DNA from: Voacanga thouarsii
Taxonomy: Eukaryota; Streptophyta; Magnoliopsida; Gentianales; Apocynaceae
NCBI GenBank assembly: GCA_026120185.1
Contig: JANUWF010002425.1
Span: 744,001 to 808,000, forward strand
Reading direction: 5' to 3'
DNA length: 64,000 nt
Every line of letters begins with the position of its first letter. The first letter of the stretch is position 1. The notes beneath the pieces are model-generated. The model was not told the origin of the DNA, made no database searches, and saw only the letters and a program-made list of their open reading frames with translations. This document shows positions 1-10,816 of the stretch, one piece after another. The position numbers and the translations under genes were made by a program.

Positions 1-400
1 CATGGATGAAAATTGACACTTGGGGTTGGGGATGAGGAAGTCATTATCAAAATCCACAAAAGCATACAACATCCTATTTCTTATGATGATTCTTGTTTAA
101 GGGTTGATATTCTTGATGAACCTATCTTTGACTTTGTGTAGAAATTATTTGTCCAATATCATATACAATAATACATTGCATATTTGGAGGACTCGAATAA
201 GGGCCATAAGTTAGGAAAGTTTGAGGAAATTGAAAAAGGCAGTTTGGGAAGGATGAAGTCATCTATTAAGGAACTATAAAAATTGGACTTGAAAGACCTC
301 CCAGAGCACTTGGAATATGCATTCTTGGTAAAAGGTAAAAAACTGCTTGTGATCATTGCCAAAGACCTTACTTGTGAATAAAAGACCAAATAGGTAATTC
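1..400 (+). pseudogene. Athila-type protease C-terminal remnant (copy A)
   Basis: The reading frame from the window start encodes the tail of an Athila-type retropepsin region and the linker towards reverse transcriptase, including a peptide reading KIHKS then HPISYDD. The same segment in copy B (14027-14356) follows the diagnostic LILGRPTLAT block, which fixes its identity. A stop at 139-141 and more stops downstream break it. The catalytic Asp lies outside the window. It is the 5' part of the + strand pol remnant that continues to 2232. Confidence 0.7.
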
Positions 401-519
401 TATTGGGAAAATAAGGGAGTCATTGCATGAAAAATCATAGAATTTAAGGAAATTAGCCCTTCATTTTGTACCCACAAAATCTTGTTGGAAGAATGAGCCA
501 AACTTGTAGTACAACCTCA

Positions 520-1290
520 ATATATGTTGAATCTAAACATGAGTGATGTTGTAAAAGGTGAAGTGATTAAACGCTTAGATTCTGGCATCATTTACCCTAT
601 TTTTGATATTTTTGGGTTATTCCAACACAAGTTGTACCAAAGAAGATAGGAATGACTGTGAACCTTAATGAAAAAAATGAGTTGATCCCAATGAGATTGG
701 TAACTGGTTGGAGGGTTTGCATTGATTATAGAAAATTAAATGAGGTAACTAGGAAGGACCATTTTCCTATCCCTTTCATTGACCAAATATTTGAAAGGTT
801 AGTCGGACATGAGTTTTATTACTTTTTTTTATGGTTTTTTTGGATACTTTTAAATTCCCATAGCCTTGGAGGATCAATAGAAGACCACATTTACATACCA
901 TTTTAGTGCTTTTGCATATCGACTTATGTCTTTTGGCCTTTGTAATGGTCCCGAAATATTCCAACGGTATATGATGGCTATTTTTGAAGGGCTTGTGGGA
1001 GACATCATGAATGTATTTGTGGATGATTTCTCTGCTTTTGGTGATTCTTTCTATTTGTGTTTGGCCAATTTGGAAATGCTACTTCAACGGTGTGAAAAGA
1101 CCAACCTCATGCTTAATTAGGAAAAATGTCACTTTATGGTGCAAGAATGTATAGTATTGGGACACAAGATTTCAAGGAAAGGTATTGAGGTTGATAGGGC
1201 CAAAATTAAGGCAATTGAGAACCTCCCTTCTCCAATTTCCGTGAAGGCAATTTGAAGTTTTTATGGGCATGCAGGCTTTTATAGGAGGTT
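520..1290 (+). pseudogene. Ty3/gypsy (Athila lineage) reverse transcriptase remnant, copy A
   Basis: Reverse transcriptase would copy element RNA into cDNA in the virus-like particle. Visible motifs in order are WRVCIDYRKLNE (about 712-750), MSFGLCNGPEIFQR (926-970), the catalytic box FVDD at 1016-1027 followed by FSAFGDSF, and CHFMVQE...LGHKIS (1125-1170). The FxDDFSxFG form and the CHFMV-GHKIS block are typical of the Athila lineage of Ty3/gypsy. The frame is broken by a T-rich insertion near 825-840, a stop at about 904 and a stop at 1118-1120, so it cannot make a working enzyme. The equivalent core is deleted from copy B. Confidence 0.88.
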
Positions 1291-1800
1291 TATCTTGGAT
1301 TTCTCAAAGATTTCTAAACCCCTTACTTCTTTACTTGAAAAGGATGCTAGATTTGATTTTGATGAAAAATATCTCAATACTTTCAATGTGCTTAAAATGA
1401 AATTGATCAACTGTCCTATTTCAATTGCATTGGATTGGTCTCTTCCTTTTGAACTAATATGTGATTCAAGTGATTTTACTGTGGCCACAGCGCTTTGACA
1501 AAGGTGAAATAAGCACTTTCAACCAATTTACTATGCAAGCAAAACTCTTTCGATGACAGAAGAGAACTACACCACAACAAGGAAAGAGTTGCTTGAAAAA
1601 GTGTTTGCTGTTGAAAAATTCCGTTCTTATCTTATTTTGTCCAAAGTAATTGTGTACCAACTAAATAAGCATGATTCCAAACCAAGATTGATAAGAAGGA
1701 TTTTATGGTTGTAGAATTTGACATGGAGATTTGGGACAAAAAAAGTGCGGAACATTTGGCTACGGATCACTTGTCTAGGTTGGAAAATCCCAACCTTGAG
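1291..1800 (+). pseudogene. RNase H remnant of the Athila-type pol, copy A
   Basis: The region begins with the RT connection peptide FSKISKPLTSLLEKDARFDF and then DWSLPFELICDSSDF, where the second Asp-containing stretch is the first RNase H catalytic motif. A stop at 1495-1497 is followed by YYASKTL and NYTTTRKELL in other frames, showing at least one frameshift. RNase H removes the RNA strand of the hybrid during reverse transcription. It is contiguous with the upstream RT and the downstream integrase finger, in the usual Ty3/gypsy order. Confidence 0.82.
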
Positions 1801-1899
1801 CCATTAGCTGAAAAAGACATCAATAACACCTTCCTGGATGAAAAACTTCTACTTGTGGATGGTGAGATTTCTCAGCTACCTTGATTTGGGAATTTTGTT

Positions 1900-2232
1900 A
1901 ATTGCTTGGTTTCAGGAATTATTCCGGAAGATTTCAATGCACAATAAAAGAAGAAATTCCTCTCCGAAGTAAAGCACTATTTTTGGGAAGACCTATACTT
2001 GTTTAGGTGTTGTATGGATCAAATCATTCAAAGATATGTGGATTCTGCGGAAAGCATCAATATCTTGAAACATTATCATGAAGGACCTATGGGAGTCTAC
2101 TACCAAGCTAACAACACTGCAAGAAAGGTACTTGGGTCCAATTTTTATTGTCTTACACTCTTCTAGGACTCTCAGAGGTTTGTTCAAAGTTGCGGTAGGT
2201 GTTAACGTATAGGTAACATCTCTAAAAAATTG
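1900..2232 (+). pseudogene. Integrase HHCC zinc-finger remnant, copy A, ending abruptly
   Basis: The translation shows KHYFWEDLYLFRCCMDQIIQ and, further on, HYHEGPMG...NNTARKVLGSNFY and FVQSCGRC, which together are the N-terminal HHCC finger of an Athila-type integrase. A stop at about 1946 and another at 2164-2166 interrupt it. Pol ends right after a GNIS-like peptide at about 2232. The DDE catalytic core is missing. What follows is sequence belonging to a - strand element, so this is a rearrangement junction and not a natural gene end. Copy B breaks at the same point. Confidence 0.82.
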
Positions 2233-2580
2233 TGAAACATTCTTGTGAGTTGAAAAATTGAAAGAATGAGTTGGTAGTTTCCTTTTTCTCTCTAACTTTT
2301 TTTCATAACTTAGGGAATTGATAGTGTTTAGTGCAAGGATTTCTCTTTACACACCGTATTGGCCCTTTTTTAGCCATCACTCATCTTTTTTTTTTTCAAC
2401 AACTTTCCTTTAAACAATTCTTTTATCTTTTGCATAAGGGAATTCATAGTGGATTTCGTTTCACTATCCATATTGGCCCCCATATCAAGCAAAAACAATT
2501 TTTTTTTCTCATCTTCAAAAAAGTAGCAATCAACTTATTTTTTCAATATTCACCTCACAAGAATGTTTCACAATTTTTTT
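2224..2580. repeat. Inverted repeat at the pol/gag-ORF2 junction (copy A)
   Basis: Arms at 2224-2273 and 2531-2580 are imperfect reverse complements (both contain GTGAAACATTCTTGTGAG or its complement), separated by about 257 bases. The left arm starts where the + strand pol stops. The same structure is present in copy B (15858-15906 and 16174-16224), so it predates the duplication. Confidence 0.75.
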
Positions 2581-3302
2581 CTCCATAATCTTTCCTCTAG
2601 AAGATCTTTTATCAACTCACATTCCTCATCATAACTCAAAGCTAGCAAAATTTAAACTTATAATACATGAGTTAGCCATTAAAATTTTCATCATATCCTC
2701 CATATTCAAACTAGATGAGTTAAATAATATTTAAACACCAATGCATAAGCAAGATTAATCAAAATTCTCAAGTTCTGACAAATATCTTATCCAACAAAAC
2801 CAATTTCATTAAAATCCACCTAATAAATAACAAAACTCATATCCTAGTAAGAAAAAGAATTACAACCTTACTAATAAATGAAAACCACTGAGAAAATGAT
2901 ATGGACAAATATTTCTTCAACCTTATTCTCTCCCCCTCCCTCCCACACACATGCACACACTTAAACTGGACATTATCCTCAATGGCCAAAAATTGAATAA
3001 TAAAAGTACATCTAAGAAGACCAATATTAATATAGAAAAAAAAAAGAATATGAAGAAGATACTTTCATTACATCGTAGTGCTACCATGTTTGAATCCACC
3101 ACAAGGAAGAGTTATTACAAGAGTACCTACTTAAAAATATACAAACCAAAGTAACAATAAAAAGCTAGAAAAAGAAAAAGAGAAAAAAATAAAAGAAAAG
3201 ATATATAAAATCTAGTAGAGGTCATTAAAATTTAAAAGAAAAGAAACAACAAAAACTTAAATAAAAGATAAGATAGTAAGTCAAGAGTCATCCTCATCAT
3301 CA
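2581..3302 (-). other. 3' non-coding region of the - strand element, copy A
   Basis: AT-rich sequence without a supported gene. Read on -, it corresponds to the region between ORF2 and the 3' PPT of the intact relative at 50578-52344. It contains the conserved box ACAATGTCC-AGTTTAAGTGTG plus a purine run (complement at about 2930-2985), which resembles an internal polypurine tract. Homologous to 16225-16924. Confidence 0.6.
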
Positions 3303-4440
3303 TCATTGTTAGCTACATGACTAGAAGATGTGCCCGTAAATTATTGGAACAAAGTGGCCAACCTTTGATCTTGAACATCTTCGCGGTGATGAATGTCTAC
3401 AATGGAATCGCGAAACTGGAGAAGGATAGTCATTTGGCTCTCCAATTGTGCCTCCACTCGTGCCTTAAAATTAGTACGCGAATTAGAGCTAGTGGCATGA
3501 AGGGCAGGTCTAGTAGGTGGCTCATCTTCCTCTTCTTCATCAAGGGGAAGCTCTTCCCTTCCAGGGTACTGCATCTCATATGGCTTCTTCCACATCTTGG
3601 CCCTTTCATCATAGCGATAACCATATTGAGCCAAAGTATGCTCCGTCACTATGTGGCGGTCACTAGTAGGCTCATTCAATTCTCCATCCATCCGCATTCC
3701 AAAGCCTCTCAGAATGCACATATTAACTAAAGGAAATTTGAGGGCTTTGGCTACAATGTTTGAGGACACAATCTCTCGCATAGAGCAAATGATAATTGGG
3801 CAAGGGGAATAGACTCATTTTCCTAATCTTATGTAGAATATAAAGGTTAAGGACTCTAGAATCATTGACGCCATTAGCCTTAGGATAGACGTTAAAAGCA
3901 AATATATAGACTATGACACGCCATTAGACCTCAAGATCATTGTTTAAGTATTTACCGATTTAAACCTATTTGCCCTTTCCTCCACATACAAAAACTATCC
4001 CTTATAGCCTTGATATCCCATGTAGGCTCAGATATGACCTTTTGGTTATTATGGTCCACAACAATCCACTGCCCCTTATCAGGGACTCCCAAAATTCTAG
4101 CCAGTCTAGTCATGTCAAACTCAATGGGAATCTCTTTGACCATGGTGGAGATGACTTGGAGATTATTTTTCTTTTTGTTGTGCATGTTGGCATAAAACTC
4201 TCTCATGAGCACAGGGCAATAAAGACCTTCCATTCTAATAATGGGCTCCCATCCCAGGTGCCATAAACATAGTAGAAAGGTATAGGGAATTGTCTAAAAA
4301 TGGCTTGTATCACTTTTCTACTATAATCTTTTGACACAAATGTTCAGAAATTGGATAGGTTAGGTGAATAGAGGCTCGAAGGAAGGTGTTGAGGAAGATG
4401 CAGCTCGAGCTCTCTTAGCCGCCGGTGCTAACCCTATATG
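3303..4440 (-). pseudogene. ORF2: plant transposon-protein-like domain, copy A
   Basis: Two - strand frames (4233-3952 and 3781-3341), offset by a frameshift, encode one degraded protein of roughly 375 residues. The N-terminal part carries KIIVEK...GLYCPVLMREFYANM, then IPIEFDMTRLARILGVP and a W-V-D-H-N-N-Q-K segment. The C-terminal part has GELNEPTSDRHIVTEHTLAQ, an acidic LPLDEEEEDEPP stretch and a Q-rich helix. The same domain order recurs at 49343-50577, 16925-18105 and 61390-62597. I recognise it as the family called 'putative plant transposon protein'; its biochemical role is unknown. A start codon is not evident. It lies downstream of gag on the same strand, as in the 45-52 kb element. 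Confidence 0.75.
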
Positions 4441-5639
4441 TCATCTACACATGATGGAAGGACGAAGAAAAATGGTAGAACAGAAAAATATGATTCTCTC
4501 AATTCACTCTTTACAACCAATGCTCAACTCTAAACCTTTTCCCAATTACAGCACCATTCAGTACCACCACCAACTGAACACAAAACACCACAAGATATGC
4601 AATAAAACACCACTCAATCTCTTCTAATAGACCTACAAGAAAGACAGCCATTTGCCAATCCAAACATAATATCAACAGGCTTAATCAAATCCACAATATT
4701 TAATAGTGCTCAATGAATCAATATTCAATGCAGAATCACAATGCTCAATTAACCATACTATTTATATCACAATATAAAATGTATAAGCACAAGGCTAAGT
4801 TAACGAACAAGTATCATTTATCCCAAAAAATTACTCATAAAGAATGCATGCTCAATCACTTCCTAAAAAATGTAAAATATCAATGGCATTAGTCATAAAG
4901 TAGTATCAATGATATTCTCATGCTAATGAAAGCTCAAAGAAAGCAATCTTAACAATCAAATCCTTCAGCAGAAAATATTCAAGAATTTTGGCCCAAAAAT
5001 GCATAGAAAACTATCCAAAATTCAGACGAAAAAATTTAACCGTAGAAAGTGTAAAAAATTGATACCACATTGATCTCCAATATATAGGTAATGATTCTAT
5101 GCAAAAATATTGAAGTAATCGTGCCTCAACTAGAAGGATTAAAAAATGGGTTTTAGATGAAAAGATTGGATTTTTCTTTGTTTTGATCCAAACATTCAAG
5201 ATCAAAGTGAGGATTTTGTGTTTGGGAAGTATTTTGAAGGTACAAAAAGTGACTCGACAATGTTTTGAAGTTGAACCTGATGATGGGTTGAGGGAAAATT
5301 TGAGAGGGATGAAAGAATTTTTTAATAAAATGGCAAAGAAAGTCAGTTTTAGTGTGGCTGCCGATCGGGCCTGGTACTGGTCCCAAGGATTGGGCCTGGC
5401 ACTGGACTTGTTTTGTCTGCAGTTACTTTCCGGCCATGCTAGCCTAGTGCCTGGGCCAAAGGTTTGGCCTGGCGCTAGGTCAGTTTTGGCCGAAAAAAAT
5501 CTTTTTTTTAAATGGAATTTAAGGGAAAGAACACAAGCTCATAAGAAGAATATAGTCTCACAATTAAAAAGAAACAGCCAAATAAATGAAAATAAATAAG
5601 AAGTAAAAATATTGTCCAAAAAAACTTAAGCAGTTTAAA
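4441..5639 (-). other. Spacer between gag and ORF2 (copy A) with GC-rich word block
   Basis: No gene is supported; an open frame on + (5183-5599) has no family signature. The stretch is homologous to 18106-19320. It contains a conspicuously GC-rich island at about 5360-5480 made of variants of CCTGGCACTGG / GGCCTGGCGC in an otherwise AT-rich background. The same kind of word is found in the LTR of copy B (22155-22375). Confidence 0.65.
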
Positions 5640-6002
5640 ATCAGCGGTTCCTACGGTCTTGGTCCCGTGGGTTGATCTCCGTGTTGCCTGGAAGTTATCC
5701 TGTTTGATAATCACCAAGGAGTTTGGCTAACTATCCAATTTGACCTTCAAGGTTACACATGGAATCCTCCAAGTTTCTCGTGGTTGCATCAACTCCTTGG
5801 AATCGTGTTTCCGTTCTATTTACCAGTTGGTTAACCAACTCCTCCAAGGATGGTTTAGTCGGTGGGGTATTGTACGGTAATGGTGGTTGAGTCCTTTGCA
5901 TCACGAAATTTGAAGAAGCTTGCCGAGGTTGGTTTTGATTATTCCAAGAAAAGTTAGGGTGATTCCTACAACCTGGGTTGTAAGTATTGCTATACGGATT
6001 GT
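5640..6002 (-). pseudogene. gag C-terminal remnant, copy A
   Basis: Read on -, the sequence encodes NTYNPGCRNHPNFSWNN, a proline-rich linker, then FQGVDATTRNLE and QIG-LAKLLGD followed by LPGNTEINPRDQ. This is the region after the zinc-binding part of Athila-type Gag and matches 19321-19683 and 47880-48246. Two in-frame stops are visible. The upstream part is missing because the sequence switches to copia-related DNA at about 6002; the copies diverge after GGATTGT. Confidence 0.85.
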
Positions 6003-6092
6003 GTGATTAAACCGGACACATATTTGTGATTAAATTGTGATCCTTCGCTGTTTTTGGTATGGATAGATTCTCTGTTAAACCTTTTTTTTGGA

Positions 6093-6102
6093 GGTATCAG
6101 AG
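6093..6102 (+). promoter_or_regulatory. Possible primer binding site (tRNA-iMet type), degenerate
   Basis: GGTATCAGAG matches the core of the TGGTATCAGAGC sequence used by many copia elements, but the usual leading TG is altered (GGAGGTATCAG). With no recognisable 5' LTR in front of it, this is only suggestive. Confidence 0.35.
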
Positions 6103-6289
6103 ATTTGTAATTTACTATTTTTCTTAGAAAATTGTGTAAGCCCAATATTAAAGGGTATAGGTGATTGTTGGTTTTGGTTGATTTCATTGTATTTGGGTTG
6201 AAATCGGAGAGCCAATGGAGGAAGAAAGTTGCAGGAAACTAGAAAGAAAGCTGCAGAAAAATCACATGAAAATCGCAGAAGGATGACCC

Positions 6290-6435
6290 GGTAGATCGTA
6301 ACCAGCGCCGGCTCGGGTCTGGGATCCGATTCGACGTTGGTTGCCCACGAGGTCTAGTTCTGTGCGGCGGGTGCAATGGACCGCAGTGCAGATGGGTGCT
6401 CAATCCAGTGCGACGGGTGCAGTAGACCAAGGAGA
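6290..6435 (+). repeat. GC-rich imperfect tandem words in the copia 1 leader
   Basis: Within AT-rich sequence there is a GC-rich island. At 6361-6432 it contains about three imperfect units of 22-24 bases built on GTGCGRCGGGTGCA followed by RTRGACC. It is preceded by AGCGCCGGCTCGG at about 6304. Confidence 0.55.
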
Positions 6436-6689
6436 AATTTTTATTTTTTCTTGTAATTTTTCTTGCATTTTCTCTTTAGTTTTGGGGTCCATACTAGGCA
6501 AAGTTAATATTTTTGCAATAGTTAATATTCATGGGATATTTTTACATAAAAAATATTAGTAAGGGATTTTAGGATTAAACAAGACCATTAATTAATTAAA
6601 TAACGTGTTTAATTCTATTATCTGAGCACTTAGGTTTAAATATAGAAAAGCATGAAAACGTCTACTATTTTCTAACATGCTATTTGTTT

Positions 6690-7110
6690 TTTAAGTACCT
6701 ATGTGCACGTTTTCGCAAAGACCAAAGTCTTTGGTAAAATTTTTGACAAAGAAAACATTTTTCTACAAATTAAATGGTTATTTTAACTTGAACAAAAATT
6801 AATCCTTAGATATTTTCTCAAAGGATTTAATTCTTGACATAGAAAATATATTGGATTTAGATATTTTTGTAAGTTAAAATAGAAAGCCATTTTGTTTTAT
6901 TTTTGCACAAGAAAATTTTTTTTGCCAGATAAACTTGAGACCAGAGTCTCTAGAAAGTTTTAATTGGAAAATTTTTGAAATCATTAAGCTTTTTAACTTA
7001 AATAAAATTAGTCAATGGAAAAATCTCTCAAAGGATATATACCTTGACATAGAGATTTTAATGGATTTAGATATTTTATTTTTGAGTTAAGGGAAAACTT
7101 AATGGAAATT
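6690..7110 (+). repeat. Two diverged ~200-bp direct repeats with hairpins in the copia 1 leader
   Basis: Unit 1 (about 6700-6910) and unit 2 (about 6930-7110) share order and words: a short palindrome (GACCAAAGTCTTTGGT at about 6720; GAGACCAGAGTCTC at about 6938), then TTAACTT, then CTCAAAGGAT, CTTGACATAGA and TGGATTTAGATATTTT. They sit in the untranslated leader ahead of gag. Confidence 0.6.
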
Positions 7111-7608
7111 TTCAAAATGATATTTTTCAGAAAACCCTTGTTTTAAAAGACTAAGTGGGAAAGGGGTTCCAACGGCCCCACGGCTTTTATTACGATCCTT
7201 ATTAGAGATCGTGGGTCACATCGCATCACCCTAGGAGTGAACCTATATAAGATGGGGATACCACAATGATTTAGATCTAATAGAGGGATGTAATTAATAA
7301 CCCAGGACACGTACTATGATCGGCCAACCTTTCGTTGGAGGTTATAGTATGAGGTATGTCCATAGAAAATGAGAGGAAATGGCTATTCCCTCGATAGAGT
7401 TATCTTCTAGATCATTACCTAAAAGGAAAATTGATTTGTGGTGGTTAACACACTTAGCTTAGGGAACTGTTAATCTTCCCAAGAAGTTATGTCAGTTTTT
7501 CTAAGAGCTAAATTAATTATTATCAGTTTTGATAATAAGGATAAGGTGCACAAATTTGTTTTGTTTTCACAAACTAAATCTTTTTCTTTTATTTTCGATT
7601 TTTCAGAA

Positions 7609-8395
7609 ATGGTGGGAGGTTCTTTTAGTCCATTGGCCGTTATTCTCCGAGAGAATAAGCTAATGGGACCAAACTATGTGGACTGGAAGAGGAACCTGGA
7701 CATAATACTCACAGCAGAAGAGTATAAGTATGTCCTTTACGAAACCTGCCCTATTATCAGGGAGGTTCCACCGTCGAAGAGCGTGAGGCTGAGAAGGCAT
7801 GGAATAAGGCCGACAAGATGACTCGTTGTTATATGTTGGCCTCCATGTCTAATGTGCTCCAGTCAAAATACGAGCACATAGCTTCTGCATATGATATAAG
7901 TCAATCATTAGCCACGATGTTTGCAGATAAGAGTCGGCCCGCAAGGCAGGAGGTTCTTCGAACTATCATTAACACTAAAATGGCTGAGAGAGCATCTGTT
8001 AGAGAGCATATGCTTAAGATGATTGCTGCTTTCGAGGACGCAGAAATCTTAGGGGTTGTCATTGAGCCCGAGAGTCAAGTGGACATAGTTCTCGAATCTC
8101 TACCGGGTTCCTTTACTCAGTTCAAGTTGAATTACAACATGAACAAGTTAAACATGAGTTTAACTGAGTTGATGAAGGAACTCTAGATGGCGGAGAAGGT
8201 CATTAAGCCGCAATCAAAGGCTATGATTGCTAAGGCTTCATATTCTAGAACTGGGCCCAAGCCCAGAAAGTTCAAGAAGAAGTAGGGGAACGCAGCGGCC
8301 CAACCTAAGACCCAACCCAAAGACAAACCTAAGGGCAAGTGCTTCAAATGTGGACTGAAGGGACACTGGAAAAAGGAGTGTCTAGATCTTCAATC
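7609..8395 (+). pseudogene. copia 1 gag with intact CCHC zinc knuckle
   Basis: ATG at 7609 opens a typical copia Gag: KLMGPNYVDWKRNLDIIL near the N-terminus, then a one-base frameshift near 7780 into MTRCYMLASMSNVLQ and the helical capsid region with LPGSFTQFKLNYNMNK. A stop at 8184-8186 interrupts the frame, which continues into a basic linker (second stop at 8284-8286) and the zinc knuckle CFKCGLKGHWKKEC (8340-8381). All CCHC ligands are present. Gag would package the element RNA. It lies in the same sense as, and directly upstream of, the protease. Confidence 0.88.
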
Positions 8396-8439
8396 CAAGA
8401 GAAACCCCATAGGTAATATTTTCTATCTAGAGTCTATAT

Positions 8440-8860
8440 CAATAGTTGGATCAACTTCCACTTAGATTGTTGATTCAGGATCCACTGATCACATATGTAA
8501 CTCCTTGCAGGGGTTTAGAAAGATTAGAAGACTCCAGAAGGGCGAACATGGACTATGTGTGGGAAATGGAGCATAAGTTTGGGCCCTTACAGTGGGAGTG
8601 CTGGATCTTATTTTTTATTGTAATAGAATAGTTTTTTTGAAAGATATTTTATATGTACTTAGATTTTGACAGAATTTTATTTCAGCCGTGAAACTGATAA
8701 ATCAAGGATATTTTGTATCTTTCCATTCTAGTATTTTTATCAGTAGAGATGGAGAAATTTTATGTACTGGGCACATGTATGAGAATCTATTTTTCTTAAA
8801 CCCTATTAACAATCAATTAAATAACACTCAATCTAAACCTTTAACAAGAAAAAGAAAGAC
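8440..8860 (+). pseudogene. copia 1 aspartic protease remnant
   Basis: IVDSGSTDHICN is readable at about 8466-8501, with the catalytic Asp codon at 8472-8474 intact; this is the standard Ty1/copia protease motif. A stop just upstream (8464-8466) and several downstream stops or frameshifts break it. The protease would cut the Gag-Pol polyprotein. The following peptide with DGEILCTGHMYENLF (about 8750) leads into the integrase. Confidence 0.85.
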
Positions 8861-9842
8861 CAATGTCAATGACTTTTATCTTTGGCATCCAAGGTTGAGT
8901 CATATCAACTCAACCAGAATTTAGAGGTTAATCCATGATGGGCCTTTGGGTTCATTGAGATTGGAAAATTGGCCTCAGTGTGAATCTTGCTTAATGGGAA
9001 AGATGACCAAAAGGTCTTTTACCTCTAAGGCGGATAGAGCCAAGAAGGTATTGAGTTTTGTTCACACTGATATGTGTGGTTCCTTGTCTATACTAGCTAG
9101 AGGGGGTTTTGAGTACTTCATCACTTTAACGGATGATTGTACATGGTTTTGCTACATTTAGCTGATGAGATGCAAGTCTGACTCTTTTGACAAGTTCAAA
9201 GAGTTTAAGGCTGAAGTGGAGCATTGGATAGGTAAATTGATCATGACCTTACGATCGGATCGTGGTGGAGAGTACCTCCTGGGTGAATTCAAGGACTACA
9301 TGGTACATCATGAGATAGTATCCCAGCTCTCTGCACTGGGGACACCCCAGTAGAACAGAGTAGCTGAGAGAAGGAATAGGACATTGATGGAAATGGTCTG
9401 AAGCATGATGTCTCATGCTACTCTTCCAGTGTCTTTTTAGAGATATGCCCTGGAAACAGCGGCATATATTCTGAACTTGGTGCCTTCCAAGTTAGTACCT
9501 AGGACTTCTTATGAGATGTGGACTGGGCATAAGCTAAGTCTGAATCATCTCAGGATATGAGGTTGTCCAACTTATGTACTAGTCAAGGGAGACAAGTTCG
9601 AACCAAGATCAAAATTATGCTATTTTGTTAGGTATCCAAAAGGGACAAAATTTGGTGACTTTTATGATCCTAAAGAGCATAAAGTACTAGTTAGTACCAA
9701 TGCTAGATACTTAGAGAATGATCAGAGTACTTCCATGAAAGGTTCAACTAGGTTGAAACTTGAGGAGAAGTTATCTTTGGAATCAACTTCTCCTGACCTG
9801 ATTGTGGAACAAGAAGAGGCATAGCCTTAAAAGCCTGTACAA
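8861..9842 (+). pseudogene. copia 1 integrase remnant
   Basis: The HHCC finger is visible as WHPRLSHIN (8882-8910) and CESCLMGKM (about 8981-9007). The DDE core follows: VHTDMCGSL (first Asp, about 9060-9090), LRSDRGGEY (second Asp, about 9250-9280) and VAERRNRTLMEM (Glu, about 9360-9395). Stops at about 8922, 9159, 9351 and 9400 and beyond interrupt it. Integrase would insert the cDNA. Its place upstream of RT is the defining Ty1/copia gene order. Confidence 0.88.
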
Positions 9843-10816
9843 ATGGAGCCTCGTCGTAATGAGAAAGTGTCTAGGGTTCCGGAGAGATGGACTAGAGAAA
9901 CTTTCAAGCTAGTCTTCGACCATCAGGAACAAGACCCCACTAGATACGAGGAGGCTATTGCTAATGCCGATACAAATTTATGGCACGAAGTAATGAAAGT
10001 CGAGATTGAATCTATGTACTTCATTCAGGTTTGGGATCTTGTAGCTTTACCTGAAGGGATAAAACCCATTGGGTGTAAGTGGGTATACAAGAGAAAGAGG
10101 GGAGCGGATAAGAAGGTGGAAACCTTCAAAGCTAGGCTTGTGGCAAAAGAGTATACTCAGAAAGAGGGTATCGATTATGAGGAAACCTTTTCCCCGAAAG
10201 CCATACTTAAGTCCATCTATATCCTCCTTGCCATCGCATGTCATTATGACTACGAGATATGACAAATGAATGTCAAGACGGTATTTTTAAATAGCCATCT
10301 TAGCGAAGACATCTATATGTCCCAACCGGAATACTTTATTGCTGAAGGCTAAGAACATTTGGTTGCTGAAGGCCAAGAAGTCCTTTATGGACTTAAGCTA
10401 GCATCGAGAGCATGGAACATTTGTTTTGACGAGACTGTAAAGTCTTACGATTTCACTCAAAACGAGGATGAACTATGCATTACAGGAAACTTGAAGGCAT
10501 AAATGTGATTTTTCTTATCTTCTATGTGGATGATATTCTACTAATGGGAAATTATGTAGGGTCATTATCATCTACAAAGGTTTAGCTATCTAGTCGATTT
10601 AGTATGAAGGACTTGGGACAAGCCAGCTACATTCTTGGTATTAAACTTTTTAGAAATAGGAAGTAGAGAATGTTCGGTTTATCCCAAGCGGTACTCATTG
10701 ACAAAATGTTGGTTAGGTACAACATGGACTCATGCAAGGAAGTTCTAATTCCTTGCAAATATCGGTTGTCATTTTCTTCAAGGGATTGTCCTAAGTCTTA
10801 AGAAGAAAAAGACAAA
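9843..10816 (+). pseudogene. copia 1 reverse transcriptase remnant
   Basis: The open segment 9843-10262 contains the copia RT entry KPIGCKWVYKRKRG and KARLVAKEYTQKEGIDYEETFSP in short order. A stop at 10260-10262 is followed by VKTVFLNSHLSEDIYMSQPE. The catalytic YVDD box is at 10523-10534 followed by ILLMGN, in a shifted frame. A duplicated short phrase around 10341-10378 (GCTGAAGGC.AAGAA twice) adds further damage. The fold and motif order match Ty1/copia RT. Confidence 0.88.

Larger units (their letters stand above)
1..6002. mobile_element. Athila-type chimeric unit, copy A (truncated)
   Basis: This stretch matches 14143-19683 over nearly its whole length, including the non-coding parts, so it is one of two copies of the same unit. 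Its left part (1-2232) is an Athila-type pol on the + strand. Its right part (2233-6002) is the 3' portion of a gag-ORF2 element on the - strand. The copy is cut by the window edge in the protease. On the right it is cut at about 6002 inside gag, where a Ty1/copia sequence begins. All coding parts carry stops or frameshifts. No LTR of copy A is in the window. Confidence 0.85.

Noticed and set aside
3341..4233. Antisense extra ORF belonging to the + strand pol element, as in some Tat-branch retrotransposons
   Set aside because: The 45-52 kb relative shows gag and ORF2 in the same sense between LTRs with no pol, so the - strand ORF2 belongs with the - strand gag and pol is the inverted partner.
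5183..5599. 138-codon + strand gene
   Set aside because: It lies across the gag-ORF2 spacer and GC-word block of a - strand element, is not preserved in copy B, and has no family signature.
7241..7255. TATA box and promoter of a host gene (CTATATAAGATGG)
   Set aside because: It lies in the untranslated leader of copia 1 with only degraded gag downstream; no host exon is recognisable.
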